From the NCBI GenBank assembly GCA_021372245.1, contig JAJFUV010000261.1, positions 1-37,347 on the forward strand: a stretch of 37,347 nt of DNA, in the 5' to 3' direction. Below are positions 16,990-24,534 of the stretch, one piece after another (position 1 is the stretch's first letter; each line of letters starts with the position of its first letter). The translations under genes were made by a program, and so were the position numbers. This stretch comes from Terriglobales bacterium (GTDB taxonomy: Bacteria > Acidobacteriota > Terriglobia > Bryobacterales > Bryobacteraceae). The notes beneath the pieces are model-generated. The model saw nothing but the letters and a program-made list of their open reading frames with translations, was not told where the DNA came from and searched no databases.

Positions 16990-17511
16990 TCAGAAATTCT
17001 CCAGCACGGCACTGACCACCGAGCGCGCCACGCTACGACTCAGGCGCTCCAGGGCAATGTCGCTTTCCTCGAAGTAGGCGCGCTGATCGGCGGCAATTTC
17101 GTAACGTTCGCGCACTTCCATATTGGGACGCGAAAACAGGACCTTCCCTGTGGACCGGTCGGTGAGCGAGACCTGGAGGTTGACCACCATCTCGATGCCG
17201 CTGGCGCGCCCGTTCTGGACCGTGGTCGTGTAGTAAGCGTACGTAAGCACGGCGCCGTTCAGGACAGCGTCTGCCTCGGCCGGATCCGCCACCACGTTGT
17301 AGCGCGTGCGTCCGATGAACTCGCGCCCGATCGCCTGCGGCAAGCTACCGCTGAGCCGGTATCGCATGGTGTTGTTCCCGAACGCGGGCACGGCGATGCT
17401 CTTGATCCGCTTCGGCAGCAGATCCGCATGACCGGAGGTGTGATAGCCACAGCCGCAAAGCGCGGCGACGACGAGGCAACCAGCAGCGGCCTTTGCCAGG
17501 AAGCCGCTCAT
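16990..17511 (-). CDS. lptE: LPS-assembly lipoprotein LptE
   Basis: A 173-residue outer-membrane lipoprotein that plugs LptD and helps insert lipopolysaccharide. The signal peptide ends in the lipobox LCGC with lipidated C21. The mature part starts GYHTSGHADLLPKRIKSIAVPAFGN, as LptE does. The ATG overlaps the stop of the upstream Asd-like gene (ATGA), and holA follows after 5 bases. LptE sequences diverge strongly. The call rests on the lipobox, the GYHTSG/PKRIKSIAVP pattern and the holA linkage. Confidence 0.88.
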   Translation of the reverse strand: MSGFLAKAAAGCLVVAALCGCGYHTSGHADLLPKRIKSIAVPAFGNNTMRYRLSGSLPQAIGREFIGRTRYNVVADPAEADAVLNGAVLTYAYYTTTVQNGRASGIEMVVNLQVSLTDRSTGKVLFSRPNMEVRERYEIAADQRAYFEESDIALERLSRSVARSVVSAVLENF

Positions 17512-18521
17512 GCGGCCTCCGCGATGAGCGAGCGCGCGATGCCGATGGCATTTTCGGCCACCAGCGTGTAGTTGTCGGCGGCCATGAACAGCCAGGCGGC
17601 GCGCGGTTGATTGCGGTCCGTCGAGATGGCGCCGACGCCGATGCCGCTCACTCCGGCCATTCCGACATTCGAAGGCGGATCGAAACCCGCGCCGCGCACG
17701 TCGATGTGTTCCGAGGCCAGCGTTTTCTCGATCGCCTCCGCGCCGGGGTTGGTTTCAAACTCCACACGGATGCTGGCGCTGTAACCATGAAATACGGGGG
17801 CCTGGATCAACCGCAGCGAGGGCGGCGGCACTTTGCCTTCGATGGCCAGCAGGCTGGCGAGGTGGCGCTCGATGCGGAGTTCGGCGTCTTCGAGCGACTG
17901 CAATGCTTCTTCGCCGAAACGGGCCAGGATATTGAATCCGAGCTGCGCGTCGAAGACTTCCTTCGGCAGCGATTTGAAAGAGAGCAGATTGATGGTCTGC
18001 TGATGGAGTTCGTCGATGCCGCGCTGGCCGCGCTCGCTGGCGGGCTCGAACAGGTGCACCACCGACGAGCGGATGGGGTGGGCGGCGTGCAGGCGCGTAA
18101 GTACCATGGCCAGCGCAATAGCGGCCGGCTGCGCCACAATGTGGATGGCGCCGGATGGCACAGTGTAGCTCACCGGCTCGGCGAACGGCGCCCTAAGCCG
18201 CGCGTTTGGCGCATCTTCGAGACCGCCGGTGACATCGATCACGACCGGAGCGGGTGTGGTGCGCGAGATCAGATCGAAGGCGTTGCGGCTCGCCTTGTGG
18301 GAACCGGCCAGAAAGACTACCCGCGCCCCGGTCAGATTATCTTGATCGAGTGAGCTGACGACAACCGGTTCGCCGTCCTGCTCCGTGATAGCGCCGATCT
18401 CTTCGGCGTCCGCGCCGATCAGACGCACTTGCGCCGGAAAGCGCTGCTCGCTCAGCAGGTTCCTTATTTCGCGTCCCGCAAGCGACTGTCCACCCACTAT
18501 TGCCAGATAGGTTTTCGACAT
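17508..18521 (-). CDS. Aspartate-semialdehyde dehydrogenase-like protein without the catalytic cysteine (Usg-like)
   Basis: A 337-residue protein of the Asd/ArgC dehydrogenase fold. The N terminus has a nucleotide-binding pattern (LAIVGGQSLAGREIRNLL) and VVFLAGSHKASRNAF. The C-terminal dimerisation and catalytic-type domain begins with SVVHLFEPASERGQRGIDEL. Where active enzymes have the N-C-(S/T) nucleophile, this one reads HIVAQPAAIALAMVL with no cysteine. This resembles Usg-1, a non-catalytic Asd relative. The ATG at 18521 has a purine-rich GGAGTGGGAAAGGG leader. It sits between pssA (14 bases upstream) and lptE (ATGA overlap), so an envelope-related structural or regulatory role is possible. 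Confidence 0.75.
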   Translation of the reverse strand: MSKTYLAIVGGQSLAGREIRNLLSEQRFPAQVRLIGADAEEIGAITEQDGEPVVVSSLDQDNLTGARVVFLAGSHKASRNAFDLISRTTPAPVVIDVTGGLEDAPNARLRAPFAEPVSYTVPSGAIHIVAQPAAIALAMVLTRLHAAHPIRSSVVHLFEPASERGQRGIDELHQQTINLLSFKSLPKEVFDAQLGFNILARFGEEALQSLEDAELRIERHLASLLAIEGKVPPPSLRLIQAPVFHGYSASIRVEFETNPGAEAIEKTLASEHIDVRGAGFDPPSNVGMAGVSGIGVGAISTDRNQPRAAWLFMAADNYTLVAENAIGIARSLIAEAA

Positions 18522-18535
18522 CCCTTTCCCACTCC

Positions 18536-19423
18536 TCAAGCGTGCCGCGGCTCGACGGAGCCATGACGGAACCGGCGCCGCACAATGCCGCCGATTCGAA
18601 TCACGATGCCGCTCCCGACATAAGTGATGGCCATGGCGAGCAGCACCGGGTGCGAGTAATTCCAGATGAGATAGATGAGCGCGCCATACAGGATCACCGT
18701 TAGCGGAGAACGCGGGCTGGTGAGGTTCAGGTCCTTGAAGCTGCGGTAGCGCCACGTGCTGACCATCAGGTAACTCAGTATCGCAAGCGTCGCCAGCCAG
18801 CAGAGCGACAACGGCCACAATCGCAGGGGCGCGGACCCGGCGGCATACACGATGGCGGCAACCATGCCCGCCGCGGCGGGAATCGGTAAGCCGACAAAAT
18901 ACTTCCGGTCCGGCCGCCCGGGATTCTTCGGAATGGGATTCTTCTGCACGTTGAACCGGGCCAGGCGCGCCGCGCCGCAGAGCAGGAACAGGAAGGTGAA
19001 GAAGTACCCCGCGCGGTGAATGTGCTCTTCCAGCAACCCCTGCCAGTTACCGTCGACGAACTGGAAGCCCCAGGCGAAAGCGAGCACGGCCGGGGCGAGA
19101 CCAAAGCTGATGGAGTCGGCGAGCGAATCCATCTCGCGGCCGAAGTCGGAGGTCGTGTTGGTCATGCGGGCGATGCGTCCATCGAGGCCATCCAGGAAGA
19201 CAGCCACGCCGATCATGATGGCCGCGGCCTCAAAGTGAGGGTTATAGCCATACGAACCACTGGACGCCATCATCGCCCCTTCAAACGCTTTCATGATGGC
19301 GAGGAAGCCGAGGAATACGTTGCCCGCGGTGAAGATGGTAGGCAGCGCGTAAGCCGCTCGGCGCGGACGGCGGTCCGGTGAACGCGGATCGATCAGCCGT
19401 TCGGAGATGCTGAAAGCCCTCAT
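18536..19423 (-). CDS. pssA: CDP-diacylglycerol-serine O-phosphatidyltransferase
   Basis: A 295-residue membrane enzyme that makes phosphatidylserine from CDP-diacylglycerol and serine. The CDP-alcohol phosphotransferase motif is complete: D81 G82 xx A85 R86 x8 G95 x3 D99 x3 D103 (DGRIARMTNTTSDFGREMD). Several hydrophobic segments follow (FFTFLFLLCGAARLA, PIPAAAGMVAAIVYA, LSLCWLATLAILSYLMV). The ATG at 19423 overlaps the psd stop (ATGA), tightly coupling the two enzymes of phosphatidylethanolamine synthesis. A longer frame to 19495 would overlap psd and is rejected. Confidence 0.94.
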   Translation of the reverse strand: MRAFSISERLIDPRSPDRRPRRAAYALPTIFTAGNVFLGFLAIMKAFEGAMMASSGSYGYNPHFEAAAIMIGVAVFLDGLDGRIARMTNTTSDFGREMDSLADSISFGLAPAVLAFAWGFQFVDGNWQGLLEEHIHRAGYFFTFLFLLCGAARLARFNVQKNPIPKNPGRPDRKYFVGLPIPAAAGMVAAIVYAAGSAPLRLWPLSLCWLATLAILSYLMVSTWRYRSFKDLNLTSPRSPLTVILYGALIYLIWNYSHPVLLAMAITYVGSGIVIRIGGIVRRRFRHGSVEPRHA

Positions 19424-20025
19424 GCGTCGTGCCTCCGGGCGATGATGCTCGAACCAGCCGCCACCCGCTCGCCTACCCGAGCCGTAATGTCCCATTCGGG
19501 ACCGAAAATAACGTCCATGCGGGAACCAAACTTGATCAGGCCGATGCGTTCGCCGAGCGCGACCTTGTCGCCCGGTCTCTTCCAGCAGACCACGCGGCGG
19601 GCGATCAGGCCGGCGATCTGCTTAAACACGATCCGCGTGCCCTCGCCCTCAACCGTAATCGTGTTCATTTCATTTACCGTGGAGGCCTCCTCGCGGCTGG
19701 CCACCAGGAAGCGGCCAGGCTGGTAGACCACGCTCGATACGGTACCGGCTACCGGGGCGCGGTTCACGTGCACGTCGAAAATGTTCAAAAAGATGCTGAT
19801 TCGCTTTTCCGTGCCGTTCAACCGCGCGATGGAAACCACTTTGCCGTCGGCCGGAGAGACTGCCACGGGGCCGGAAGGAATCTCGCGCTCCGGATCTCGA
19901 AAGAAGTATAAGCAGAACGCCGCCAGGACAAACAACGGCACCCCGAACACCGGCTTTGTCATGTAGGAGACAAAGCCACCGCCCGCGGCGAAAGCCAGCG
20001 CGTAATAAATCCCATCCGCGACCAT
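19420..20025 (-). CDS. psd: Phosphatidylserine decarboxylase
   Basis: A 201-residue pyruvoyl-dependent enzyme that converts phosphatidylserine to phosphatidylethanolamine. It is the short PSD form. The hydrophobic N terminus (PLFVLAAFCLYFF) anchors it. VSPADGKVVSI and FLNIFDVHVNRAPVAGTV are family segments. The self-cleavage site is G167-S168 in IKFGSRMDVIFG, which generates the pyruvoyl group on the alpha chain. The ATG at 20025 has a purine-rich AAAAGGGATCG leader. The longer frame to 20100 lacks family similarity upstream. It is the first gene of the envelope run. Confidence 0.94.
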   Translation of the reverse strand: MVADGIYYALAFAAGGGFVSYMTKPVFGVPLFVLAAFCLYFFRDPEREIPSGPVAVSPADGKVVSIARLNGTEKRISIFLNIFDVHVNRAPVAGTVSSVVYQPGRFLVASREEASTVNEMNTITVEGEGTRIVFKQIAGLIARRVVCWKRPGDKVALGERIGLIKFGSRMDVIFGPEWDITARVGERVAAGSSIIARRHDA

Positions 20026-20295
20026 TCGATCCCTTTTATTTTCGCAGCGTTGGATACAGGTGAGCAAATCGGCGGGCGCGGCCAACAAGCCCGGAAGCAT
20101 TTCTCACCCTGAACAATACGACCGCGGTATTGGTCCTCCCGCATAGTCGTTTGAGCCGATCCTAACATGTCTGTTCCTTGCCCGGGGCTGGAGTTCAGGG
20201 ATATGATTGGTCGGAACACGAACCCGGCTGTCCGGCAAGCCGGTGCGTTGAACGCGGACCGCCCGGTGAACCTGGATACGATAGAGAGGCTAATT
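20026..20295. other. Divergent intergenic region between psd and the FucI-like gene
   Basis: A 270-base non-coding stretch between two divergent genes. It holds the palindrome described at 20114-20132 and a GC-rich hairpin CCGGCT/AGCCGG (20224-20243). The open frame from 20167 to 20295 is only an in-frame extension of the downstream gene. No firm -35/-10 pair was found for either direction. Confidence 0.5.
20114..20132. promoter_or_regulatory. Operator-like palindrome
   Basis: CAATAC...GTATTG forms perfect 6-base arms (20114-20119 and 20127-20132). A nested ACCGCGGT palindrome lies at 20121-20128. It is well placed for a dimeric repressor controlling psd, the FucI-like gene or both. Confidence 0.35.
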
Positions 20296-21726
20296 ATGTC
20301 AAAGCATCCCGATAATCCGGAGCTGAGAATAGTCAATGACCTTTCGCGACGTACCTTCTTGTCCCGCTGTTCGGCTTGCGCCGCTGCAGCGACGTGCGCC
20401 GCCACCGGCGTGGTCCCCGCTCTCGCCGCCACCGATAGCGGCAAGGTCAAGCTGCGCCTGGTCTTTACCCATATCCCGCCCGAGAAACCCACGTGGCCGA
20501 ACGTGGGGTACGACTACGAAGGACGCAAGAAAGTCCTGACCGAGAAACTGCGCCAAGCCTGTCCGAACGTGGACTTCCTGCCCGCAACAGCCATGAACGC
20601 CGAGGAAGGCCGAAAACTCCTCGACCAGGACTCCGAGGTGGACGGCTACCTCGTCTACATGCTGGGACTGTGGACCGGCGTCGGCCGCATCCTGGCGGAC
20701 GCCGGCAAGCGCTGCATCTTCGTGGACGATCTTTACGGCGGTTCGGGTGAGTTCCTGGGCTGCTACGCCGCCGCGCGCCGCAAGGGACAGAAAGTGGTGG
20801 GGGTGTCCTCGACGCGCTTCGAGGACGTGGCGCGGGCCGTGCGGATCTTCGAAACCATTCGCGCACTGCGATCCGACGTCATCCTCGACGTACTCAACCG
20901 TGATCCGGGCGCGACGGCGAGGGCCATCGAGGATGTCTTCGGCACCAAGGTCCGGCAGGTGACAGGCGACGAGATCAACGAAGCCTACCGGAAGGCCGAT
21001 GTGGCCGAAGGCAAGAAGATGGCGCAACTCTGGATCAAGGGCGCGCAGAAAGTCGTTGAGCCCAAGGTGGAGGAGATCGAGAAGTCCGGGCGCATGTACG
21101 TGGCCATGAACAATCTCATGGAGCAGTACAAATCCAGAGCCATCACGATGGACTGCCTGGGGCTGTTCTATGCCGGCAAGCTGGAGGCGTATCCGTGCCT
21201 CGGCTTCTTCCACTTGAACAATGAAGGCAAGGTGGGCGCCTGCGAGGCCGATCTGCGCTCGACCATTTCGATGCTGGCGATGGGACACCTGGTGGGGCGG
21301 CCCGGCTACATCTCCGACCCGGTCATCGACACCTCGAAAAACCAGATCATTTACGCGCACTGCGTGGCGCCGAGCAAGGTGTACGGTCCCAACGGCAGGA
21401 GCAACCCGTATCACATCCGCAGTCACTCAGAGGACCGCAAGGGAGCCGCGGTGCGTTCGCTGATGCCGGTCGGCGAGACCGTCACCACGATTGAGACCAA
21501 TCCCGTCACGCAGGAAATCGTGATCCACACGGCCAGGACGGTGGCCAACATCGACGAAGACAAGGCTTGCCGCACCAAGATCGCCGCCGAAGTGAAGGAC
21601 ATCGATAAACTGCTCGGCGAATGGGATCGCTGGGGTTGGCATCGCGTAACGTTTTACGGAGACTACCGGCGCCAGGTGGCGGACTTCGCCGCTCTCGCCG
21701 GTTTCCGCATGGTGGAAGAAGGCTAG
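20296..21726 (+). CDS. Tat-exported L-fucose/L-arabinose isomerase-like protein
   Basis: A 476-residue protein with a twin-arginine signal at residues 15-45 (SRRTFLSRCSACAAAATCAA, then a hydrophobic stretch to PALA). The mature part resembles the FucI/AraA-like sugar isomerase fold. An N-terminal Rossmann-like part (EVDGYLVYMLGLWTGVGRIL) is followed by the FucI C-terminal pattern AYPCLGFFHLNNEGKVGACE. The ATG at 20296 is chosen over 20167 because AGAGAGG lies 6 bases upstream and the Tat motif is then near the N terminus. A periplasmic isomerase is unusual, because classical FucI is cytoplasmic. It is followed 23 bases later by a Tat-exported aminotransferase. Substrate is unknown; the nearby fucosidase makes fucose a guess. 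Confidence 0.75.
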   Translation: MSKHPDNPELRIVNDLSRRTFLSRCSACAAAATCAATGVVPALAATDSGKVKLRLVFTHIPPEKPTWPNVGYDYEGRKKVLTEKLRQACPNVDFLPATAMNAEEGRKLLDQDSEVDGYLVYMLGLWTGVGRILADAGKRCIFVDDLYGGSGEFLGCYAAARRKGQKVVGVSSTRFEDVARAVRIFETIRALRSDVILDVLNRDPGATARAIEDVFGTKVRQVTGDEINEAYRKADVAEGKKMAQLWIKGAQKVVEPKVEEIEKSGRMYVAMNNLMEQYKSRAITMDCLGLFYAGKLEAYPCLGFFHLNNEGKVGACEADLRSTISMLAMGHLVGRPGYISDPVIDTSKNQIIYAHCVAPSKVYGPNGRSNPYHIRSHSEDRKGAAVRSLMPVGETVTTIETNPVTQEIVIHTARTVANIDEDKACRTKIAAEVKDIDKLLGEWDRWGWHRVTFYGDYRRQVADFAALAGFRMVEEG

Positions 21727-21749
21727 GAATTCCGAAAGGGAGGTTCTCA

Positions 21750-23069
21750 ATGAATCGCAGGGATTTCATCGCCGCTTCGGCGGCTGCAGCCGCGGTGGGG
21801 GAAAGCGCGCCGCGCTTGGCCGCGCAAGGCGGCGCACCAGTGCGCGGCACACCGCTGCACGGCAATTTTTGGGGCGTTCAATATTACGACGGGCAGGAAC
21901 GCCAGATGGTGCTCGATGTTCTCGAAACCGGCCGGCCGTTCCGGTGGTACGGCCCCGGCAAGCCCCCGGACAAGGTGGCGGCGCTCGAGAAGGAATTTGC
22001 CGCACGCATGCAGACCAAGTACGCGCTGGCGGTCACCAGCGGCACCGCGGCGTTGCAGTGTGCCATGGCCGCGTGCGGGATCGGCCCCGGCGACGAGGTG
22101 ATCCTGCCGAGCTGGACCTGGTATTCCTGCTTTAATGCCGTGGTGCTGGCCGGAGCGCTGCCCGTGTGCGCCGAGATCGACGAGACCTTCAACCTAGATC
22201 CGTCGGACATCGAGCGCCACATTACCCCGGCCACCAAACTCATCATGGCCGTGCACCTGCAAGGCAATCCGGCCGACATGGACAGCATCATGGCCGTTGC
22301 CCGCAAGCACCACATCCGCGTACTGGAGGATTGCTCGCAAAGCGTCGGCGCCAGTTACAAAGGCCATCCGCTCGGCTCGATGGGCGACCTGGCCATTTGC
22401 AGCATGCAGGCCAACAAGACGATCACGGCCGGCGAAGGCGGCGCTGTCTACAGCAGTGACCCGGTATTGTTCGAGCGCGCCGCGCGGTTCCACGACATCG
22501 GCACGCTGCGTGAGCCGTTCCTCAAGAACCTGGGCGAACCACGTACGGCGGCGTTCATCGGTACGAATTTCCGCATGAGCGAATTCACGGGCGGCGTATT
22601 GTTGTCGCAGTTGCGGAAACTTGACCGCATCGTCGGCGACGTCCGCACTAACGCGCAGCGGGTGTACAAGGGAATCGCCGACCTGCCAGGGCTCCAACTG
22701 CGTAAGCTGCCGGACCCGGCGGGCGAACTCGGAACGGGCGTTTACATCGACTTCAAGACCAAGGAGCGGAAGATGAAGTTCCTGGCCATGATGAAGGCGG
22801 AAAACGTACCCGGCAACGGCCCCAGCGGATCCGTGATCCTGCCCATCGACAAGCTCATCGAGAGCAAGGTTACCGCGCATCCGGCCTGGCCAAGCTTCAA
22901 TACGCCGCGCGGCAAGGCCATCCAGTATGGCGCGGCCTGCTGTCCGAAGACGATCGACATCATCAATCGATTCGGCGGCGTGCTGATGGATCCGAAGTAC
23001 ACCAAGAAGGATTGCGACGACGTCGTGGCCGCCATCCGCAAGGTCTACCCGGCGGTCATGCAGGCTTAG
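21750..23069 (+). CDS. Tat-exported DegT/DnrJ/EryC1/StrS-type aminotransferase
   Basis: A 439-residue PLP enzyme of the sugar aminotransferase family. It begins MNRRDFIAASAAAAAVGESA, a Tat signal, so it should be exported folded with PLP already bound. The PLP lysine is K223 in SMQANKTITAGEGG. D194 in EDCSQSVGASYKG contacts the pyridine nitrogen. VTSGTAALQCAM is the phosphate-binding start. AAAGGGAGGTT is a strong ribosome binding site before the ATG at 21750. Family members normally add an amino group to nucleotide-linked keto-sugars in the cytoplasm, so the exported form is notable. It is probably co-transcribed with the FucI-like gene. Its stop codon overlaps the stop of the convergent fucosidase by 4 bases. 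Confidence 0.85.
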   Translation: MNRRDFIAASAAAAAVGESAPRLAAQGGAPVRGTPLHGNFWGVQYYDGQERQMVLDVLETGRPFRWYGPGKPPDKVAALEKEFAARMQTKYALAVTSGTAALQCAMAACGIGPGDEVILPSWTWYSCFNAVVLAGALPVCAEIDETFNLDPSDIERHITPATKLIMAVHLQGNPADMDSIMAVARKHHIRVLEDCSQSVGASYKGHPLGSMGDLAICSMQANKTITAGEGGAVYSSDPVLFERAARFHDIGTLREPFLKNLGEPRTAAFIGTNFRMSEFTGGVLLSQLRKLDRIVGDVRTNAQRVYKGIADLPGLQLRKLPDPAGELGTGVYIDFKTKERKMKFLAMMKAENVPGNGPSGSVILPIDKLIESKVTAHPAWPSFNTPRGKAIQYGAACCPKTIDIINRFGGVLMDPKYTKKDCDDVVAAIRKVYPAVMQA

Positions 23070-24064
23070 CGCGGCGTCGCGGCGAGCAGGCGGCCGATCT
23101 CCCGCATGCGTTCCAGGCGTGTGCCGGAGATCAGGCCGTCACGGTCCGGCGGAACATTCAGGAGGTAGTTCGAACTGCGCTCGTTGGCCAGCCGCACCAT
23201 TTTGACGATGCTGCCGGCAGGTTTCACGTCCTCAGGGGCGGCGGGGTGCCAGAACCAGCCTTTGCGGTCGATGGTGTCGGCAATCTCCGAAGGAACGCGG
23301 TTCCCTTTGGGCGGAAGACGGTCGGGCTTCCAGGGGAACTCGAAGCTCAAAACGTCGGACACTTCGAGGCTGCCGGCGTTGTTGGCCACGACGATCGTGC
23401 GCGGCTGAAGCGAGCGGACGAATGCGAGGATTTCCTTCCAGTTCGCCACCGTGTACTTGTTGCTGTACTGATCAATCCAGAGCACATCCACGGGGCCGTA
23501 GTTGGTGAGCAGTTCCGCAAGCTGTTTCTTCATGAAGCCCGAGTAGTCCCCGGCGGCTTCGGGCGGAAGCCCGTGGAGATCGGGCTTGCCGGCAGGGATA
23601 CCGCGCCCGAGAGTTTCGTGCAAGGCAAAGTCTCCGGGGAAGCAGTAGTAGAAACCGACCTTGATGCCGCGGGCGCGGAAAGCTTCGACGAATTCCCGAA
23701 CCAGGTCTCCCTTGCCGCCTCGGAAGTTCTTGAAAGCGGTGATGTCGTGGGTGGTGTATTTGCTATCCCAAAGGCACCAGCCGCCGGTGTGCTTCACCGT
23801 AAGGACGGCGTATTTCATCCCGGCTGCCTGCGCGGCGCCGGCCCATTGGCGGCAATCGAGTTTGACAGGCCGGAAGATACCGGGATCTTCATAGCCGGTG
23901 GCCCATTCCCGGTCGGCGAAGGTCGCCACATTGAAGTGCAGGAAGAGGCCGAACTTGAGTTTCAGGAATTCCTGGCGAAACGCGTCACGGCCGTCGTTGA
24001 CTGGCGCCTGGGCCAGCAGGACGGCCGTCAGCGGGGCAAAGAGCACGATAAAGAGGCGCTTCAT
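23066..24064 (-). CDS. Alpha-L-fucosidase, GH29
   Basis: A 332-residue secreted protein with a Sec signal (MKRLFIVLFAPLTAVLLAQA). The GH29 catalytic pattern is clear: KFGLFLHFNVATF, AGMKYAVLTVKHTGGWCLWDS and YGPVDVLWIDQYS, whose D198 is the expected nucleophile. The C-terminal carbohydrate-binding beta-sandwich of larger GH29 enzymes is missing, so this is a single-domain form. It should release terminal L-fucose from glycans in the periplasm or outside the cell. It converges on the aminotransferase gene, with overlapping stop codons (TAG and TAA sharing CTTAG). Confidence 0.9.
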   Translation of the reverse strand: MKRLFIVLFAPLTAVLLAQAPVNDGRDAFRQEFLKLKFGLFLHFNVATFADREWATGYEDPGIFRPVKLDCRQWAGAAQAAGMKYAVLTVKHTGGWCLWDSKYTTHDITAFKNFRGGKGDLVREFVEAFRARGIKVGFYYCFPGDFALHETLGRGIPAGKPDLHGLPPEAAGDYSGFMKKQLAELLTNYGPVDVLWIDQYSNKYTVANWKEILAFVRSLQPRTIVVANNAGSLEVSDVLSFEFPWKPDRLPPKGNRVPSEIADTIDRKGWFWHPAAPEDVKPAGSIVKMVRLANERSSNYLLNVPPDRDGLISGTRLERMREIGRLLAATPR

Positions 24065-24147
24065 GCCTATTGAGTCTATTGCATACGCGACGGACTGGGG
24101 ATAGGGAATGATTCGCCTTACCCGGTTCCGGCGGGGAGGCGGACACT

Positions 24148-24480
24148 CTATTTCGACGGCGGATTCTTGATCATGGTCAACAGCAGGACCACCTCGGTCC
24201 TGGCCTTGATGCCGTGTTCGAGCAGGGGCGTCATGTACGCGAAGGTGCCCTCGGCGGCCTCCATCTCATCCGCGCCCAGACGCAGGGTAGCCTCTCCTTT
24301 GAGGAAAGTGAGAATGGCCGGGAAGGGCGCGGTGTGCGCCGAAAGCTCCTGTCCGGGGGCGAAGCCGAACAGCACCACTTTAGTACGCTCGTCGTTTTGT
24401 AGCGTCTGGCTCAGAATGCCGTCCGCTGGAACCTTGGCCTGCTCACGCAAGTCCTTCGAGTAGATGTAGTTGTCAGCCAT
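24148..24480 (-). CDS. Small cupin-domain protein
   Basis: A 110-residue single-domain cupin. Motif 1 is FAPGQELSAHTAPFPAILTF followed by LKGE. Motif 2 is AAEGTFAYMTPLLEHGIKA. The histidines H62 and H91 and glutamate(s) are the probable metal ligands, though one histidine of the usual HxH pair is replaced by Thr-Ala. The ATG at 24480 (MADNYIYSK) is preferred over the in-frame ATG at 24528. It is the last gene of the minus-strand run that begins with ggt. Substrate unknown. Confidence 0.8.
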   Translation of the reverse strand: MADNYIYSKDLREQAKVPADGILSQTLQNDERTKVVLFGFAPGQELSAHTAPFPAILTFLKGEATLRLGADEMEAAEGTFAYMTPLLEHGIKARTEVVLLLTMIKNPPSK

Positions 24481-24534
24481 GCCCCTATTTTCCCACCAAG
24501 GCGCCCACGAATCTGTAACCGGAATCACGCCGGC

